Assembly: GCF_003467445.1 (NCBI RefSeq)
Contig: NZ_QSGS01000001.1
Coordinates: forward strand, 434,001 to 498,000
Length of the DNA: 64,000 nucleotides
From: Exiguobacterium sp. AM39-5BH
Lineage (GTDB): Bacteria > Bacillota > Bacilli > Exiguobacteriales > Exiguobacteriaceae
Direction: 5' to 3'
The position numbers and the translations under genes were made by a program. Positions 8,587-17,841 of the stretch are shown in pieces; within the stretch, counting starts at the first letter, position 1, and each line of letters begins with the position of its first letter. Under the pieces are notes generated by a model that was given only the letters and a program-made list of their open reading frames with translations, ran no database searches and was not told where the DNA came from.

Positions 8587-9967
8587 TAAGCGCGCTGTGG
8601 CAGTTTTCCTGCCGCCTCGTTTAGTTGGGTGCGAACCGAGTCGAAGCCCGTCCCGCCGTAGCTGTTGCGGCGTTTGACGGCCGTCACCGGTGAGAGTGCC
8701 TCGTAGACGTCCTGTTCAATCAATCCAGAGTGGGCTTGATACGTCTCAAGCGGGAGCTCCACCAAATATAGACGTTGGTCGATACAGTAACGGACGAGTG
8801 TCCCCGTCACTTCGTGCGCCTCCCGGAACGGCATCCCTTTCGCCGTCAAATAGTCGGCGAGCTCGGTCGCGTTCGAGAAATCGCGCTCGGTCGCTTGTTT
8901 CATCGTATCGGTATGGAACGTCATGTCTTGAATCATGCCGGCCATGATACTGAGGCTGCCTTGGACCGTCTTGACGGTGTCAAACATGCCCTCTTTGTCT
9001 TCTTGTAAATCTTTGTTATAGGCGAGCGGGAGACATTTCATGATGGTGAGCAGTCCCATCAGGTTGCCGACGACCCGTCCCGACTTCCCGCGGACGAGTT
9101 CGGCCATGTCCGGGTTTTTCTTCTGCGGCATCATGCTCGACCCGGTCGAGAACACGTCAGAAATCGTGATGAATTTGAACTCTTCACTGCTCCAGAGAAT
9201 CAATTCCTCGCAGAAACGCGACAAGTGCATCATGAGGAGCGACGCGTTCGATAAAAATTCTAAAATGAAGTCACGGTCGCTGACGGCGTCCAAGCTGTTC
9301 GGATAGACTTGGGCGAAGCCGAGCAGCTCGGCCGAACGGTGGCGGTCAATCGGGAACGTCGTCCCCGCGAGTGCCCGGCACCGAGCGGGCTCATGTCAAT
9401 CCGTTTCAAGCTGTCACTGAAGCGCTCCTTGTCACGCTCGAGCATCCAGAAGTAAGCGAGCAAGTGATGGGCGAGTGAGACCGGCTGGGCCCGTTGCAAG
9501 TGTGTATAACCCGGCATGATCGATTCGACGTTTTGAGCGGCGTGGTCATAGAGTGCCGTCTGCACGGCCTCGATTCCGTCAATCGTCTCGAGGACCCGGC
9601 GTTTCAAATACAGGTGCATATCCGTCGCGACTTGGTCGTTCCGGCTCCGCGCCGTGTGCATTTTGCCAGCGACCGGGCCGATTTCCTCATGCAACAGCGC
9701 CTCGAGGTTCATATGGATGTCTTCATGGAAGACGTTGAACGTCAATTCGTCCGCTTGTGCCTTCTTGGCTAGCGTCTTCAACCCCGCGACGATTTGCGCG
9801 ACTTCGTCTGCTGTTAAAATGTGTTGTTCCCCGAGCATCGTCACGTGGGCGATGCTCCCTTCAATATCTTCTAACACGAGCTGGGCGTCGAAATGAATCG
9901 AGGCCCCGAACTCGTCGACCCATTCACTGGCCGTCTGTTCGAACCGGCCGCCCCATAGTTTACTCAT
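8586..9967 (-). CDS. argH: Argininosuccinate lyase ArgH (frameshifted in this sequence)
   Basis: Last step of arginine synthesis: argininosuccinate to arginine and fumarate, in the cytoplasm. N-terminal 'SKLWGGRF', '[19 protein letters not shown]', '[16 protein letters not shown]' and the C-terminal signature '[16 protein letters not shown]' are all present, but in two frames. The break is at 9374-9376: the lyase pattern '[17 protein letters not shown]' needs one more G in a GGG run on the coding strand. Repair gives 460 residues, the normal length. The ATG at 9967 overlaps the argG stop. Sequencing error is favoured. Confidence 0.92.
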
Positions 9968-11170
9968 GCACCATAGTTCCTTTCTCTGCGAGCACTTCCG
10001 CTTGGACTTTCGTCGGCAGTCCCCAAAGTTTGATGAAGCCGACGGCCGCTTGTTGGTCGAACGTGTCGGCTGATGTATATGTCGCGAGATGCTCGTCATA
10101 GAGCGAGATCGGCGACTTCCGTCCGTCGACGATGGCTTGACCTTTGAACAGTTTCATCCGGACCGTACCGGTCACGGTTTGTTGTGTCTCATCGATGAAG
10201 GCGAGAAGTGCTTTCGTCAGTGGCGAGTACCAGAGACCGTTATAAATCGTTTCTGTCAACTTTTGTTCGACAATCGGTTTGAAATGGGCGACTTCCCGGA
10301 CGAGCGTGAGTGCCTCGAGCGCTTGGTGTGCCGTGATGAGCGTCATCGCACCCGGCGCCTCGTACACTTCCCGTGATTTGATGCCGACGACCCGGTTCTC
10401 GATATGATCGATTTTCCCGATGCCGTGGGCCCCGGCGACGATATTCAACTGCTCGAGAATCGCTGTGAACGTCGCCGCTTGTCCATTGATGGCGACTGGT
10501 ACACCGGCATTGAATTCGATTTCGACATACGTCGGCTCGTTCGGTGTGTCCTCGAGTTGCGCCGTCAATTCATAGGCGCTCGCTGGTGGAGCGGCCCAAG
10601 GGTCCTCAAGGATGCCACATTCGACGGCCCGGCCCCAAATGTTTTGGTCGATCGAGAACGGTTCTTCTTGGACAATCGGGATTGGAATGCCGTGCTCCAC
10701 CGCATAGGCGATCTCTTCTTCCCGTGACCATTTCCACTCCCGGACCGGCGCGATGATTTCAAGCGACGGGTCGAGCGCATGAATCGACACTTCGAACCGG
10801 ACTTGGTCGTTGCCTTTCCCCGTGCATCCGTGGGCGACGGCGACGGCACCTTCAGCTTGTGCGACCTCGACTAGCTTCTTCGAGATGAGCGGGCGCGATA
10901 GGCTGAGACGAGCGGATAAACGCCTTCGTACATCGTATGGGCCTGCATCGAGTAACGGGCGAAATCGTTGACGAACTCATCGACCGCATCGATGACGACC
11001 GATTTGACGGCCCCGACTTTGAGTGCCTTCTGTTGGATGCGCTCCAAATCTTTTCCTTCGCCGACGTTTAAACAGCAGGCGATGACGTCATACCCTTGTT
11101 CATCCAACCATTTGATGGCGACCGATGTATCAAGTCCACCTGAATAAGCTAATACGAGTTTTTGTTTCAT
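9960..11170 (-). CDS. argG: Argininosuccinate synthase ArgG (frameshifted in this sequence)
   Basis: Joins citrulline and aspartate with ATP. The N-terminal PP-loop '[15 protein letters not shown]' and the later '[20 protein letters not shown]' and '[10 protein letters not shown]' are plain. The frame shifts at 10901-10902: 'YPLVSA' should run into '[19 protein letters not shown]' and does so if one C is restored to a CC on the coding strand. The repaired protein is 403 residues, as expected. It is the first gene of argGH, with an ARG box upstream. Confidence 0.92.
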
Positions 11171-11186
11171 TTCCTTACACCCCTTA

Positions 11187-11202
11187 TACATAATTATTCA
11201 TC
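11187..11202 (-). promoter_or_regulatory. Candidate ArgR/AhrC box upstream of argG
   Basis: On the minus strand the sequence GATGAATAATTATGTA lies 17-32 bases before the argG ATG, close to the ARG box pattern TGAATAATTATTCA. A second A/T palindrome, GTATATTTATAAATAC, lies just upstream at about 11203-11219. Confidence 0.65.
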
Positions 11203-11259
11203 TGTATTTATAAATATACGAATTACTCTAACGTATGCTTCTCCGCAAAGCAACCTTTT

Positions 11260-11292
11260 TGGCAAAAAAAAGAATCACTTGTGAAAAGTGAT
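11260..11292 (-). terminator. Terminator of the capA-like gene
   Basis: Minus-strand stem GGATCACTT / AAGTGATTC followed by eight T residues. Confidence 0.85.
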
Positions 11293-11295
11293 CCT

Positions 11296-12444
11296 TCATT
11301 GGACGATTTCGAGCTCGGGCATCCACTGGGACATGTGTTGGCTCGTGGCCTCGAACAGCTCCGGCTTGGCCGTCTGTAACGGGACGACCTCGAACGGACC
11401 GTCCACGCTAGAGCGACGGGTGAACGTCGGATAAAACATCGGGTTGGCGAGTTCAATCGTCTCCTTGTCGTCCTCTACCGTCTTGACGACGTCGACCCCG
11501 ACGATGCCGCCCGTGTTCCGGTCGTCTCCTTGCTGACCAGAAAGGAAGTTGCCGAGCGAGTAGGCGACGAACGTCCGATTGCCTTCGGTCCCATCCACCC
11601 AGGCGACCGGTTGAAGGACGTGCGGATGGTGGCCGATGATGAGGTCGACCCCGAGATCGGACAGTTGTTGGACGAGCTTCTGTTGCGCCTCGTTCGGGAC
11701 CGTCTCATATTCGTTCCCGAAATGGAGCGAGACGACCGTGATATCGGCCGCTTGTTCTGCCGCTTCGATTTCAAGGGTCATCGCCTCGAGATCGATGTAA
11801 TTGACGTGATACGGTTGCTTCGGAACGACACCGTTCGTGCCGTACGTATAGGCGAGGAAGGCGAATGAGATGTCATTCTTGGTCAGCGTCCGCAACTCGG
11901 CCTTGTCCGCTTCGGATAAGAAGGAACCCGTATAGGGCATGCCAATGTCATTCCAATGTGCGATCGAATTCTCGATGGCTGTGATACCTCGGTCGAGCGT
12001 ATGGTTGTTCGCCATCGTCACCAAGTCGACGCCAGCGTCTTGGAGCGCATCGCCGACTTCATACGGACTGTTGAAGGCGGGATAACTTGATAACCCGATT
12101 TCACTGCCGCCAATCATGCTCTCCTGGTTGGCGATAGCAATATCGGCCTCGGTCAAAAGCGGAGCGATCGGTTTGAAAGCAGAAGTGAAATCATAGCTGT
12201 CTCCACGCTTAGCGGCTTTATATACGCTATCGTGTAGCAAGGTGTCACCGATTGCGTAAAGTGATGTCGTCGTCACAACGGGTTTTGGCTCTTCCTGAAC
12301 AGGTGCAGGTGTCTCTGGTGCTAAGGTCTCCGTTTGCTCCGGAGATGTCTCGACGTCGGCGGTCGTACAGCCGAATAATAAAAGAAAAGGCAAGGTTAAG
12401 ATGGCATACTTAGGCGGAGTTATTCGTTTCAAGGGACGAGTCAC
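11296..12444 (-). CDS. CapA/PgsA-like lipoprotein (poly-gamma-glutamate-type phosphoesterase fold)
   Basis: 382 residues from GTG 12444. A lipoprotein signal ends in 'LLLFGC', followed by a Pro/Glu/Thr-rich linker and a CapA domain with metallophosphoesterase-like motifs: 'IGDTLLHD', 'ANQESMIGG', 'TMANNHTLDRG', 'VSLHFGNEYE', 'IIGHHPHVLQP' and 'YSLGNFLSGQ'. In Bacillus anthracis/subtilis CapA/PgsA acts in poly-gamma-glutamate production, but no capB, capC or capD partner is present here, so the role is open. A TTG at 12432 is an alternative start. Surface-anchored and monocistronic. Confidence 0.85.
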   Translation of the reverse strand: MTRPLKRITPPKYAILTLPFLLLFGCTTADVETSPEQTETLAPETPAPVQEEPKPVVTTTSLYAIGDTLLHDSVYKAAKRGDSYDFTSAFKPIAPLLTEADIAIANQESMIGGSEIGLSSYPAFNSPYEVGDALQDAGVDLVTMANNHTLDRGITAIENSIAHWNDIGMPYTGSFLSEADKAELRTLTKNDISFAFLAYTYGTNGVVPKQPYHVNYIDLEAMTLEIEAAEQAADITVVSLHFGNEYETVPNEAQQKLVQQLSDLGVDLIIGHHPHVLQPVAWVDGTEGNRTFVAYSLGNFLSGQQGDDRNTGGIVGVDVVKTVEDDKETIELANPMFYPTFTRRSSVDGPFEVVPLQTAKPELFEATSQHMSQWMPELEIVQ

Positions 12445-12518
12445 ATCCTTTCATGAAATCGACAGTGATCTATATGTACCATTCTCCCATCTGACGTCCA
12501 TTTCCTTGTAGGGATACA

Positions 12519-12548
12519 TGAAAAATACCAGCCTATTGGCCTGGTACT
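12519..12548 (-). terminator. Terminator of putP (first copy)
   Basis: Stem GTACCAGGC / GCCTGGTA-like arms around CAATA with T runs on both sides. Confidence 0.8.
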
Positions 12549-12551
12549 TTT

Positions 12552-14039
12552 TTAAATCCGTTCCGTTTTTAAGATGTGTTCCATTTCCTCGAACTCATTC
12601 TTGATCGTCGAGTTCGGTGGAGGTGTCATCAAACTGACGACATAAATGACGAGACTTGATAAGAAGAATGCTGGAATCATTTCATAAAGCCCACCCAAGG
12701 TTCCGAACCAATCGGCGGCGAAGTTTTTCCAGACGATGACGATGAACGCACCGGTCAACATCCCGGCCAATGCACCTTGACGCGTCGTCCGTTTCCAGAA
12801 CAGGCTGAACAAGATGAGTGGTCCGAACGATGAGCCGAAGCCGGCCCAGGCATATCCGACCAAGTTCAAAATCGTGTCATCCGCCCCGAACGCGAGCCAA
12901 ATCGAGATGAGCGAGACGAGGATGACGGTGATTCGGCCTACCATGACGAGTTCGCGGTCGCCGGCGTCTTTCCGGAAGAACTTCTGATAGAAATCGGTCG
13001 TCGCGGCACTCGATGAGACGAGGAGCTGTGACGAAATCGTCGACATGATGGCTGCGAGCAAGGCAGCGAGCAACACGCCGGTGATGAGATCGACGAACAA
13101 CAAGTCAGATAGATTGATGAATACATTTTCTGGGTTGTCAATCTCAAGCCCGCGCTGGGTGTAGTAGGCGAGTCCGAACAATCCGGTCGCCATGGCGCCG
13201 ACGACGGTGAACAACATCCATGAGATGCCGATGCGTCGGGCCTTCTTAATGTCCTGCAGCTTCTCGATGGCCATAAAACGGACGATGATATGCGGTTGGC
13301 CGAAATAACCGAGCCCCCAAGCGAACAGCGAGACGATACCGATGAGCGATTGACCCGTCAATGGATCGAGCAACGCCTCATCGATATTACCGATCGTCTG
13401 AAACGCGGCGCCCACCCCGTCTGTCGCCGTGATGGCGATGGCCGGTACGAGGATGAGGGCGAACAACATGATGAGTCCTTGAACGAAGTCGGTCCAACTG
13501 ACGGCCAAGAAGCCACCGATGAACGTATACAAGATGATGACAGAAGCCAAAATCAAGACACCCGTCCCGAAGTTGATATCGAAGACCGCTTCGAACAAGC
13601 GACCGCCAGCCACGAACCCGCTCGTCGCATAGAGTGTGAAGAAGACGAGTGTGACGGCCGCGGAGAACGTCCGCAGAGTCCCGCGTGAATCCTTGAATCG
13701 TTTCTCAAAGAAATCTGGTATCGTGATGGCATCCTCGGACAAATACGAGTATGTCCGCAAGCGAGGTGCGACGAGCAACCAGTTCAAGTAAGCGCCGATC
13801 GTCAACCCGATGACAATCCATCCGCTCGAGAGTCCGGTCGCGAACATCGCGCCCGGCAATCCCATCAATAGCCAACCACTCATATCGGAGGCACCGGCCG
13901 ATAAGGCCGCCACGGCCGGACCAAGACCGCGCCCTCCGAGCATATAGTCGCCGATGCTCTCAGTCCGCCGATAGGCGATGACACCGAGTAACACCATTAG
14001 CGCCATATACACTGTAATCGAAATCAATACACCGTTCAT
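12552..14039 (-). CDS. putP: Sodium/proline symporter PutP (copy 1)
   Basis: 495 residues, about 13 membrane segments, solute:sodium symporter family. Family landmarks include 'YMLGGRGLGPAVAALSAGASDMSGWLLMG', 'GYFGQPHIIVRFMAI' and 'ISSQLLVSSSA'. It imports proline with Na+ for nutrition or osmoprotection (PutP/OpuE type). A second copy lies at 52249-53730 with about the same architecture. No putA-type catabolic genes adjoin it. The region before the start holds a cre-like site and a perfect 16-bp palindrome. Confidence 0.93.
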   Translation of the reverse strand: MNGVLISITVYMALMVLLGVIAYRRTESIGDYMLGGRGLGPAVAALSAGASDMSGWLLMGLPGAMFATGLSSGWIVIGLTIGAYLNWLLVAPRLRTYSYLSEDAITIPDFFEKRFKDSRGTLRTFSAAVTLVFFTLYATSGFVAGGRLFEAVFDINFGTGVLILASVIILYTFIGGFLAVSWTDFVQGLIMLFALILVPAIAITATDGVGAAFQTIGNIDEALLDPLTGQSLIGIVSLFAWGLGYFGQPHIIVRFMAIEKLQDIKKARRIGISWMLFTVVGAMATGLFGLAYYTQRGLEIDNPENVFINLSDLLFVDLITGVLLAALLAAIMSTISSQLLVSSSAATTDFYQKFFRKDAGDRELVMVGRITVILVSLISIWLAFGADDTILNLVGYAWAGFGSSFGPLILFSLFWKRTTRQGALAGMLTGAFIVIVWKNFAADWFGTLGGLYEMIPAFFLSSLVIYVVSLMTPPPNSTIKNEFEEMEHILKTERI

Positions 14040-14061
14040 ACAACATCCCCCTCAATCATAA

Positions 14062-14075
14062 TGAGAACGCTCTCA
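14062..14075. promoter_or_regulatory. Candidate cre (CcpA) site upstream of putP
   Basis: TGAGAACGCTCTCA, near-palindromic with the central CG and TG...CA ends of catabolite-responsive elements; 23 bases before the putP ATG, where CcpA would act as repressor or roadblock. Confidence 0.55.
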
Positions 14076-14094
14076 AAACTTATGGATTGCACCA

Positions 14095-14110
14095 TGACAA
14101 AATTTTGTCA
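14095..14110. promoter_or_regulatory. Perfect 16-bp palindrome upstream of putP
   Basis: TGACAAAATTTTGTCA reads identically on both strands. It contains a TTGTCA that could serve as a -35 element. Likely an operator for an unidentified dimeric regulator. Confidence 0.5.
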
Positions 14111-14160
14111 CAAATGAATGATGTGCACGATTATGTTTTAGGATTGACCAAATAATCAAA

Positions 14161-14718
14161 TTATTTGGCGAAGCAAGTGGTAAGGTGGTCATTGACGAGG
14201 CCGGTCGCTTGCAGGTGGGCATAGACGGTCGTCGGTCCCAAAAATTTGAACCCGCGGCGCTTCAAGTCTTTGCTCACTTGATGTGACAGTTCGGTCGTGG
14301 CGGGGATGTCGTCGGTCGATGCCCACTCGTTATAAATCACCGAATTGTCGACGAATGACCAAATGTAGGCATCGAACGTCCCGAACTCTTGTTGAATCTC
14401 GATGAAACGCTTGGCATTAATGATGGACGCCTCGATTTTACGACGGTTTCGGACCAAACCTGGATTGGTCATCAATCGTTCCACATCCGCCTCGTTGAAC
14501 GAGGCGACGGTCACGACGTCAAATTCGGCATAGGCGTCTCGGTAATGCTCGCGCTTCCGTAAGATGGTGATCCAGCTGAGACCGGCTTGGGCGCTCTCGA
14601 GCGTCAAACACTCGAAATGCTTTCCATCATCATGGACGGGCTTGCCCCATTCTTCATCGTGGTAACGAACGTACAACGGGTCAGTGCCGCACCATGGGCA
14701 ACGTGTAACTTCAGTCAT
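14161..14718 (-). CDS. tag: DNA-3-methyladenine glycosylase I (Tag)
   Basis: 185 residues, removes 3-methyladenine from alkylated DNA. The N-terminal 'RCPWCGTDPLYVRYHDEEWG' with the zinc-binding Cys pair, 'FECLTLESAQAGLSWITILRKREHYR' with the catalytic Glu region, and 'RGFKFLGPTTVYAHLQATGLVNDHL' are diagnostic. A ribosome site GAGGAC lies 8 bases before the ATG. Monocistronic and divergent from the DedA gene. Confidence 0.96.
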   Translation of the reverse strand: MTEVTRCPWCGTDPLYVRYHDEEWGKPVHDDGKHFECLTLESAQAGLSWITILRKREHYRDAYAEFDVVTVASFNEADVERLMTNPGLVRNRRKIEASIINAKRFIEIQQEFGTFDAYIWSFVDNSVIYNEWASTDDIPATTELSHQVSKDLKRRGFKFLGPTTVYAHLQATGLVNDHLTTCFAK

Positions 14719-14819
14719 GTCATGTCCTCGCTTTCCTACTAATATTTCATTCTAACATGTTGTTGCGGTTTTTGACCGGGTGTGACGGGTATAGTAGGAA
14801 CTATTGGAGGGTGAGGCAA

Positions 14820-15440
14820 ATGAGAGACTGGATGATCCAGGTCATTGAACAGTTCGGTTACTTTGGCATCGCGTTCATGATCTTCATTGAGAACGTATTC
14901 CCACCGATTCCTTCCGAGGTCGTGCTCTTATTCGGCGGTTTTTTCGCCGTGAAGACCGATTTGATCGTCCCGCTCGTCATCTTCGCAGCGACGGCAGGCG
15001 CAATCCTAGGAGCGGTCCTATTGTACGGCATTGGTCTATATTTGGACGTCGAACAGATTGAGAAGTGGACGAAACGGTATGGCAAATGGATTCGGCTCGA
15101 CATCGCCGACGTGCATCGTGCCGACGCCTGGTTCGATAAATACGGAGGATGGATGGTGTTCTTTGGACGCTTGATGCCTGTCGTGCGGAGTTTGATTTCA
15201 ATCCCGGCCGGTATGTCGAATATGCCGTTCTTGAAATTTTTAGTGCTCAGTACAGCGGGGACGGTGATTTGGAATACGATTCTCATCTATATCGGGATTC
15301 GCGTCGGCGAGAATTGGGAATCGATTTTAAGTTATTTGGATGTCTACTCGTATGCCATTTATGGACTGTTGGCAGTCGGGCTGATCGTGTTTTTCATTTG
15401 GCGCAAAAAGTGGAAGAAGAGACAGGCCTCTTCATTCTAA
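14820..15440 (+). CDS. DedA family membrane protein
   Basis: 206 residues with the DedA/VTT pattern: an amphipathic N-terminus, 'FIENVFPPIPSEVVLLFGGF', 'DAWFDKYGGWMVFFGRLMPVVRSLISIPAGMSNMPF' and four to five membrane helices, ending in a basic tail. Members are half-transporters or scramblases linked to undecaprenyl-phosphate and phosphatidylethanolamine flipping. ATG 14820 is chosen for the GGAGGGTGAGG 5-10 bases upstream. Confidence 0.92.
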   Translation: MRDWMIQVIEQFGYFGIAFMIFIENVFPPIPSEVVLLFGGFFAVKTDLIVPLVIFAATAGAILGAVLLYGIGLYLDVEQIEKWTKRYGKWIRLDIADVHRADAWFDKYGGWMVFFGRLMPVVRSLISIPAGMSNMPFLKFLVLSTAGTVIWNTILIYIGIRVGENWESILSYLDVYSYAIYGLLAVGLIVFFIWRKKWKKRQASSF

Positions 15441-15485
15441 ACGACAAGGACCGAATCTTCATACGAAAATCGGTCCTTATCGTTT
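15439..15485. terminator. Bidirectional terminator between DedA and CPA2 genes
   Basis: Long stem AACGACAAGGACCGA / TCGGTCCTTATCGTT between two convergent genes, with T/A flanks. Confidence 0.85.
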
Positions 15486-16660
15486 CATCGATTTGAATCA
15501 TCCTTGTTCTCATCAGGCAAGACTCTTTCAAGTTTTTCTTCCGTTTTGGAGGCTAAAATTTCAGAGAAGCGGAACAAGACGATGCCGATGATAGCCGAGA
15601 CGAAAATATATAGTCCGACGAACAAGTTGATCGCCCCGTTTGATAAGGAGGTGAAGAGAATCGAGAACTCCCCGCGTGGAGCGAGCGAGAAGCCGGCCTC
15701 GTTGGCTTGAACTCTTGTCAGGCCGTACATGCGGCCGCCGACGCGGCCGACGATCCATTTCGATAATACGCCCCAGACAATCAAGACGAAGAAGAGCGTG
15801 TTGACGATGACGCCTTGATCCAGATTGATCGAAATCCCGAACGAGATGAAGAAGATTGGCAAAAACAAGTCGCGGACGGGGACCGTCAACCGTTTCAACG
15901 AACGGACGTCGTGAATGCCTGCGAGCATGATCCCGGCGATGAACGCACCGAGAATCTCGGACAGTCCGAACACCATTCCGATTCCGGCGAAAAAGAGAAT
16001 CAAGCCAATCAAGCCGATGCTCGCGTCATCTTGCCGCAACAGATGTTTGGCGATTTTCGGTTGCTTTTTGACGAAACGTGATCCGATAAAGAGCAACATG
16101 CCAAAGATGAGGAACCCGGCGAAGACTTTCCCGATATCGGCCACTTCAATCGGTTCATCTTGGATAATGAACGGTGCGACGGTCAAGATGAGCGGGGCGA
16201 ACATGTCCTCGAAAATGAGTAAAGCCAAGACGAACTCCTTCACATCTTCATGTTTATCGGCATGTCGTTCGAGCATGCGTGCCGAAATCGACGAGCTCGT
16301 CGCAAACAAGACTGCTCCGATTAAAAATGAGTGTGAGAAATCGAGTCCGAACAGCATGGCGATCCCGATTGTGACACCGAAAGCCAAACATATATCTAAT
16401 GCCCCCGCTTTCCACACCTGCTTCAGCCGTTTCATGAGTTCGCCAAGTGGAAACTTTAATCCGAGTAGAAAAAATAACAAGATAATGCCAATCTCTCCGG
16501 CGATTTTAAAGACCTCGTTTCCGTCCCAATAGAAGCCGATCACAACGCCGATGGCAATGAAGGCGAGAATGCTTGGGAAGAATAAGCGTTCGATAATGAA
16601 ACTTAATATCGAAATGATAGCTAACGCTAAACCGAGCAACACAATCATATTCAGTTCCAT
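15485..16660 (-). CDS. CPA2 family monovalent cation:proton antiporter
   Basis: 391 residues, about 12 membrane helices, with the Na/H exchanger domain of the CPA2 (KefB/YhaU-type) family: 'LFFLLGLKFPLGEL', 'FATSSSISARMLE', 'LLIFEDMFAPL', 'LSEILGAFIAGIMLAG' and 'LAPRGEFSILF'. It lacks the C-terminal TrkA-N nucleotide-binding domain of KefB. In B. subtilis the analogue KhtU works with KhtT, which is not seen here. It exchanges K+ or Na+ for H+. RBS AAGGGG precedes the ATG. Confidence 0.9.
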   Translation of the reverse strand: MELNMIVLLGLALAIISILSFIIERLFFPSILAFIAIGVVIGFYWDGNEVFKIAGEIGIILLFFLLGLKFPLGELMKRLKQVWKAGALDICLAFGVTIGIAMLFGLDFSHSFLIGAVLFATSSSISARMLERHADKHEDVKEFVLALLIFEDMFAPLILTVAPFIIQDEPIEVADIGKVFAGFLIFGMLLFIGSRFVKKQPKIAKHLLRQDDASIGLIGLILFFAGIGMVFGLSEILGAFIAGIMLAGIHDVRSLKRLTVPVRDLFLPIFFISFGISINLDQGVIVNTLFFVLIVWGVLSKWIVGRVGGRMYGLTRVQANEAGFSLAPRGEFSILFTSLSNGAINLFVGLYIFVSAIIGIVLFRFSEILASKTEEKLERVLPDENKDDSNR

Positions 16661-16697
16661 ATGTCACCCCTTCGTCAGTGGAGTCATCGACGTGACA

Positions 16698-17116
16698 TTA
16701 GTTTTGATCCCATTGGTATTCCATCCCTACAGATTCAGGTCGGGAGTAGTCAAAACCGAATTGACGATACAATCCGTCGGCGGGAATATCTGCAATGAGA
16801 CTGATGATGGCTGTCTCGTCAGCCTCCTGCAACACCCATTCCATTAAACGCTCCACAATCAATTTTCCGAGCCCGAGCCCCTGACACTCCGAGTCGACGA
16901 CGATATCGACAAGGTGGAACACCATCCCGCCGTCGCCGACGACACGGCCCATCCCCACCATTTTGTCGTCGTTATATAAACAGACACCGAATAATGTGTT
17001 GGCAAGTCCTTTCACTGTCCAGAGTCCGATCGTTTAGGCATTCCGGCGCAGACACGAAGACGTTGATGTGCTTCTGGCGTGGGCGTCTCGAATCGAACTT
17101 CCACTTCATTCACCAT
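16698..17116 (-). CDS. GNAT family N-acetyltransferase (frameshifted in this sequence)
   Basis: The acetyl-CoA-binding motif 'VDSECQGLGLGKLIVERLMEW' and 'LIADIPADGLYRQFGF' mark a small GNAT. The start is ATG 17116 ('MVNEVEVRFETPTPEAHQRL'), but the frame is lost at 17026-17027. Restoring one G in a GG on the coding strand yields 'KRSGLWTVKGLANTLFGVCL' and a continuous 139-residue protein typical of the family. Substrate unknown. Divergent from glpP. Confidence 0.82.
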
Positions 17117-17243
17117 GTCGCTACTTCCTCTCTGTACATAAGTTAGAATGATTTTCCCGATATACCGAATTGGTAAACCTTGATTTCCATTGAATGTTGC
17201 TTAAATAATAGTAGAAAGTACAACTTATAAAGGATGTGTCACC

Positions 17244-17792
17244 GTGATTGAAGGACAAACGGTTTTACCCGCCCTGCGTGATATGCGTGACCTCGAAAAG
17301 TTTGTAACTGGCCCGTTCAACATCGGTGTCCTGCTCGAAGTTCACGTCGCCCGGCTCGATGCCGTGTTTCAATTATTGACGGCCCACGACAAACAAGTCT
17401 TCATTCATCTCGACTTGATTCAAGGGTTAAAGGCAGATGAGTATGCGACCGAGTATATTTGCCAGACGTATCGTCCGTACGGCATCATCTCGACGAAAGG
17501 AAGCGTCATTTTAAGAGCGAAGCAAAAACAGGTCAAAACGGTCCAACGTTTGTTTTTAATCGATTCGAGCTCGCTCGAGCGAAGCTATCGTCTCATCAAG
17601 CGGACGCAACCGGACTATATTGAAGTGTTACCGGGTCTTGTCCCGAAATATATCCGAGCCGTGAAGGCGGAAACCGGAATCCCGGTCTTTGCCGGCGGAC
17701 TGATTTCGTCGACCGAGGAAGTCGAGGCCGCCGTCGAAGCCGGTGCGACGGTCGTGACGACGTCCGACCAGCGGCTTTGGACGAACGGCTAG
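17244..17792 (+). CDS. glpP: Glycerol-3-phosphate-responsive antiterminator GlpP
   Basis: 182 residues of the GlpP family, a TIM-barrel RNA-binding antiterminator that with glycerol-3-phosphate lets transcription pass leader terminators of glpFK and glpD in Bacillus. Features include 'HLDLIQGLKADEYATEYICQ', 'GIISTKG', 'DYIEVLPGLVPKYI' and 'GIPVFAGGLISSTEEVEAAVEAGATVVTTSD'. Start GTG 17244, with AAAGGATG ten bases upstream. Unusually it has no glpF, glpK or glpD beside it; the next gene is an SDR. Confidence 0.93.
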   Translation: MIEGQTVLPALRDMRDLEKFVTGPFNIGVLLEVHVARLDAVFQLLTAHDKQVFIHLDLIQGLKADEYATEYICQTYRPYGIISTKGSVILRAKQKQVKTVQRLFLIDSSSLERSYRLIKRTQPDYIEVLPGLVPKYIRAVKAETGIPVFAGGLISSTEEVEAAVEAGATVVTTSDQRLWTNG

Positions 17793-17841
17793 GACTCAAA
17801 TTCATTGAATCCGGGTATGTGAGTCTTCAGGAGGGATGTAT

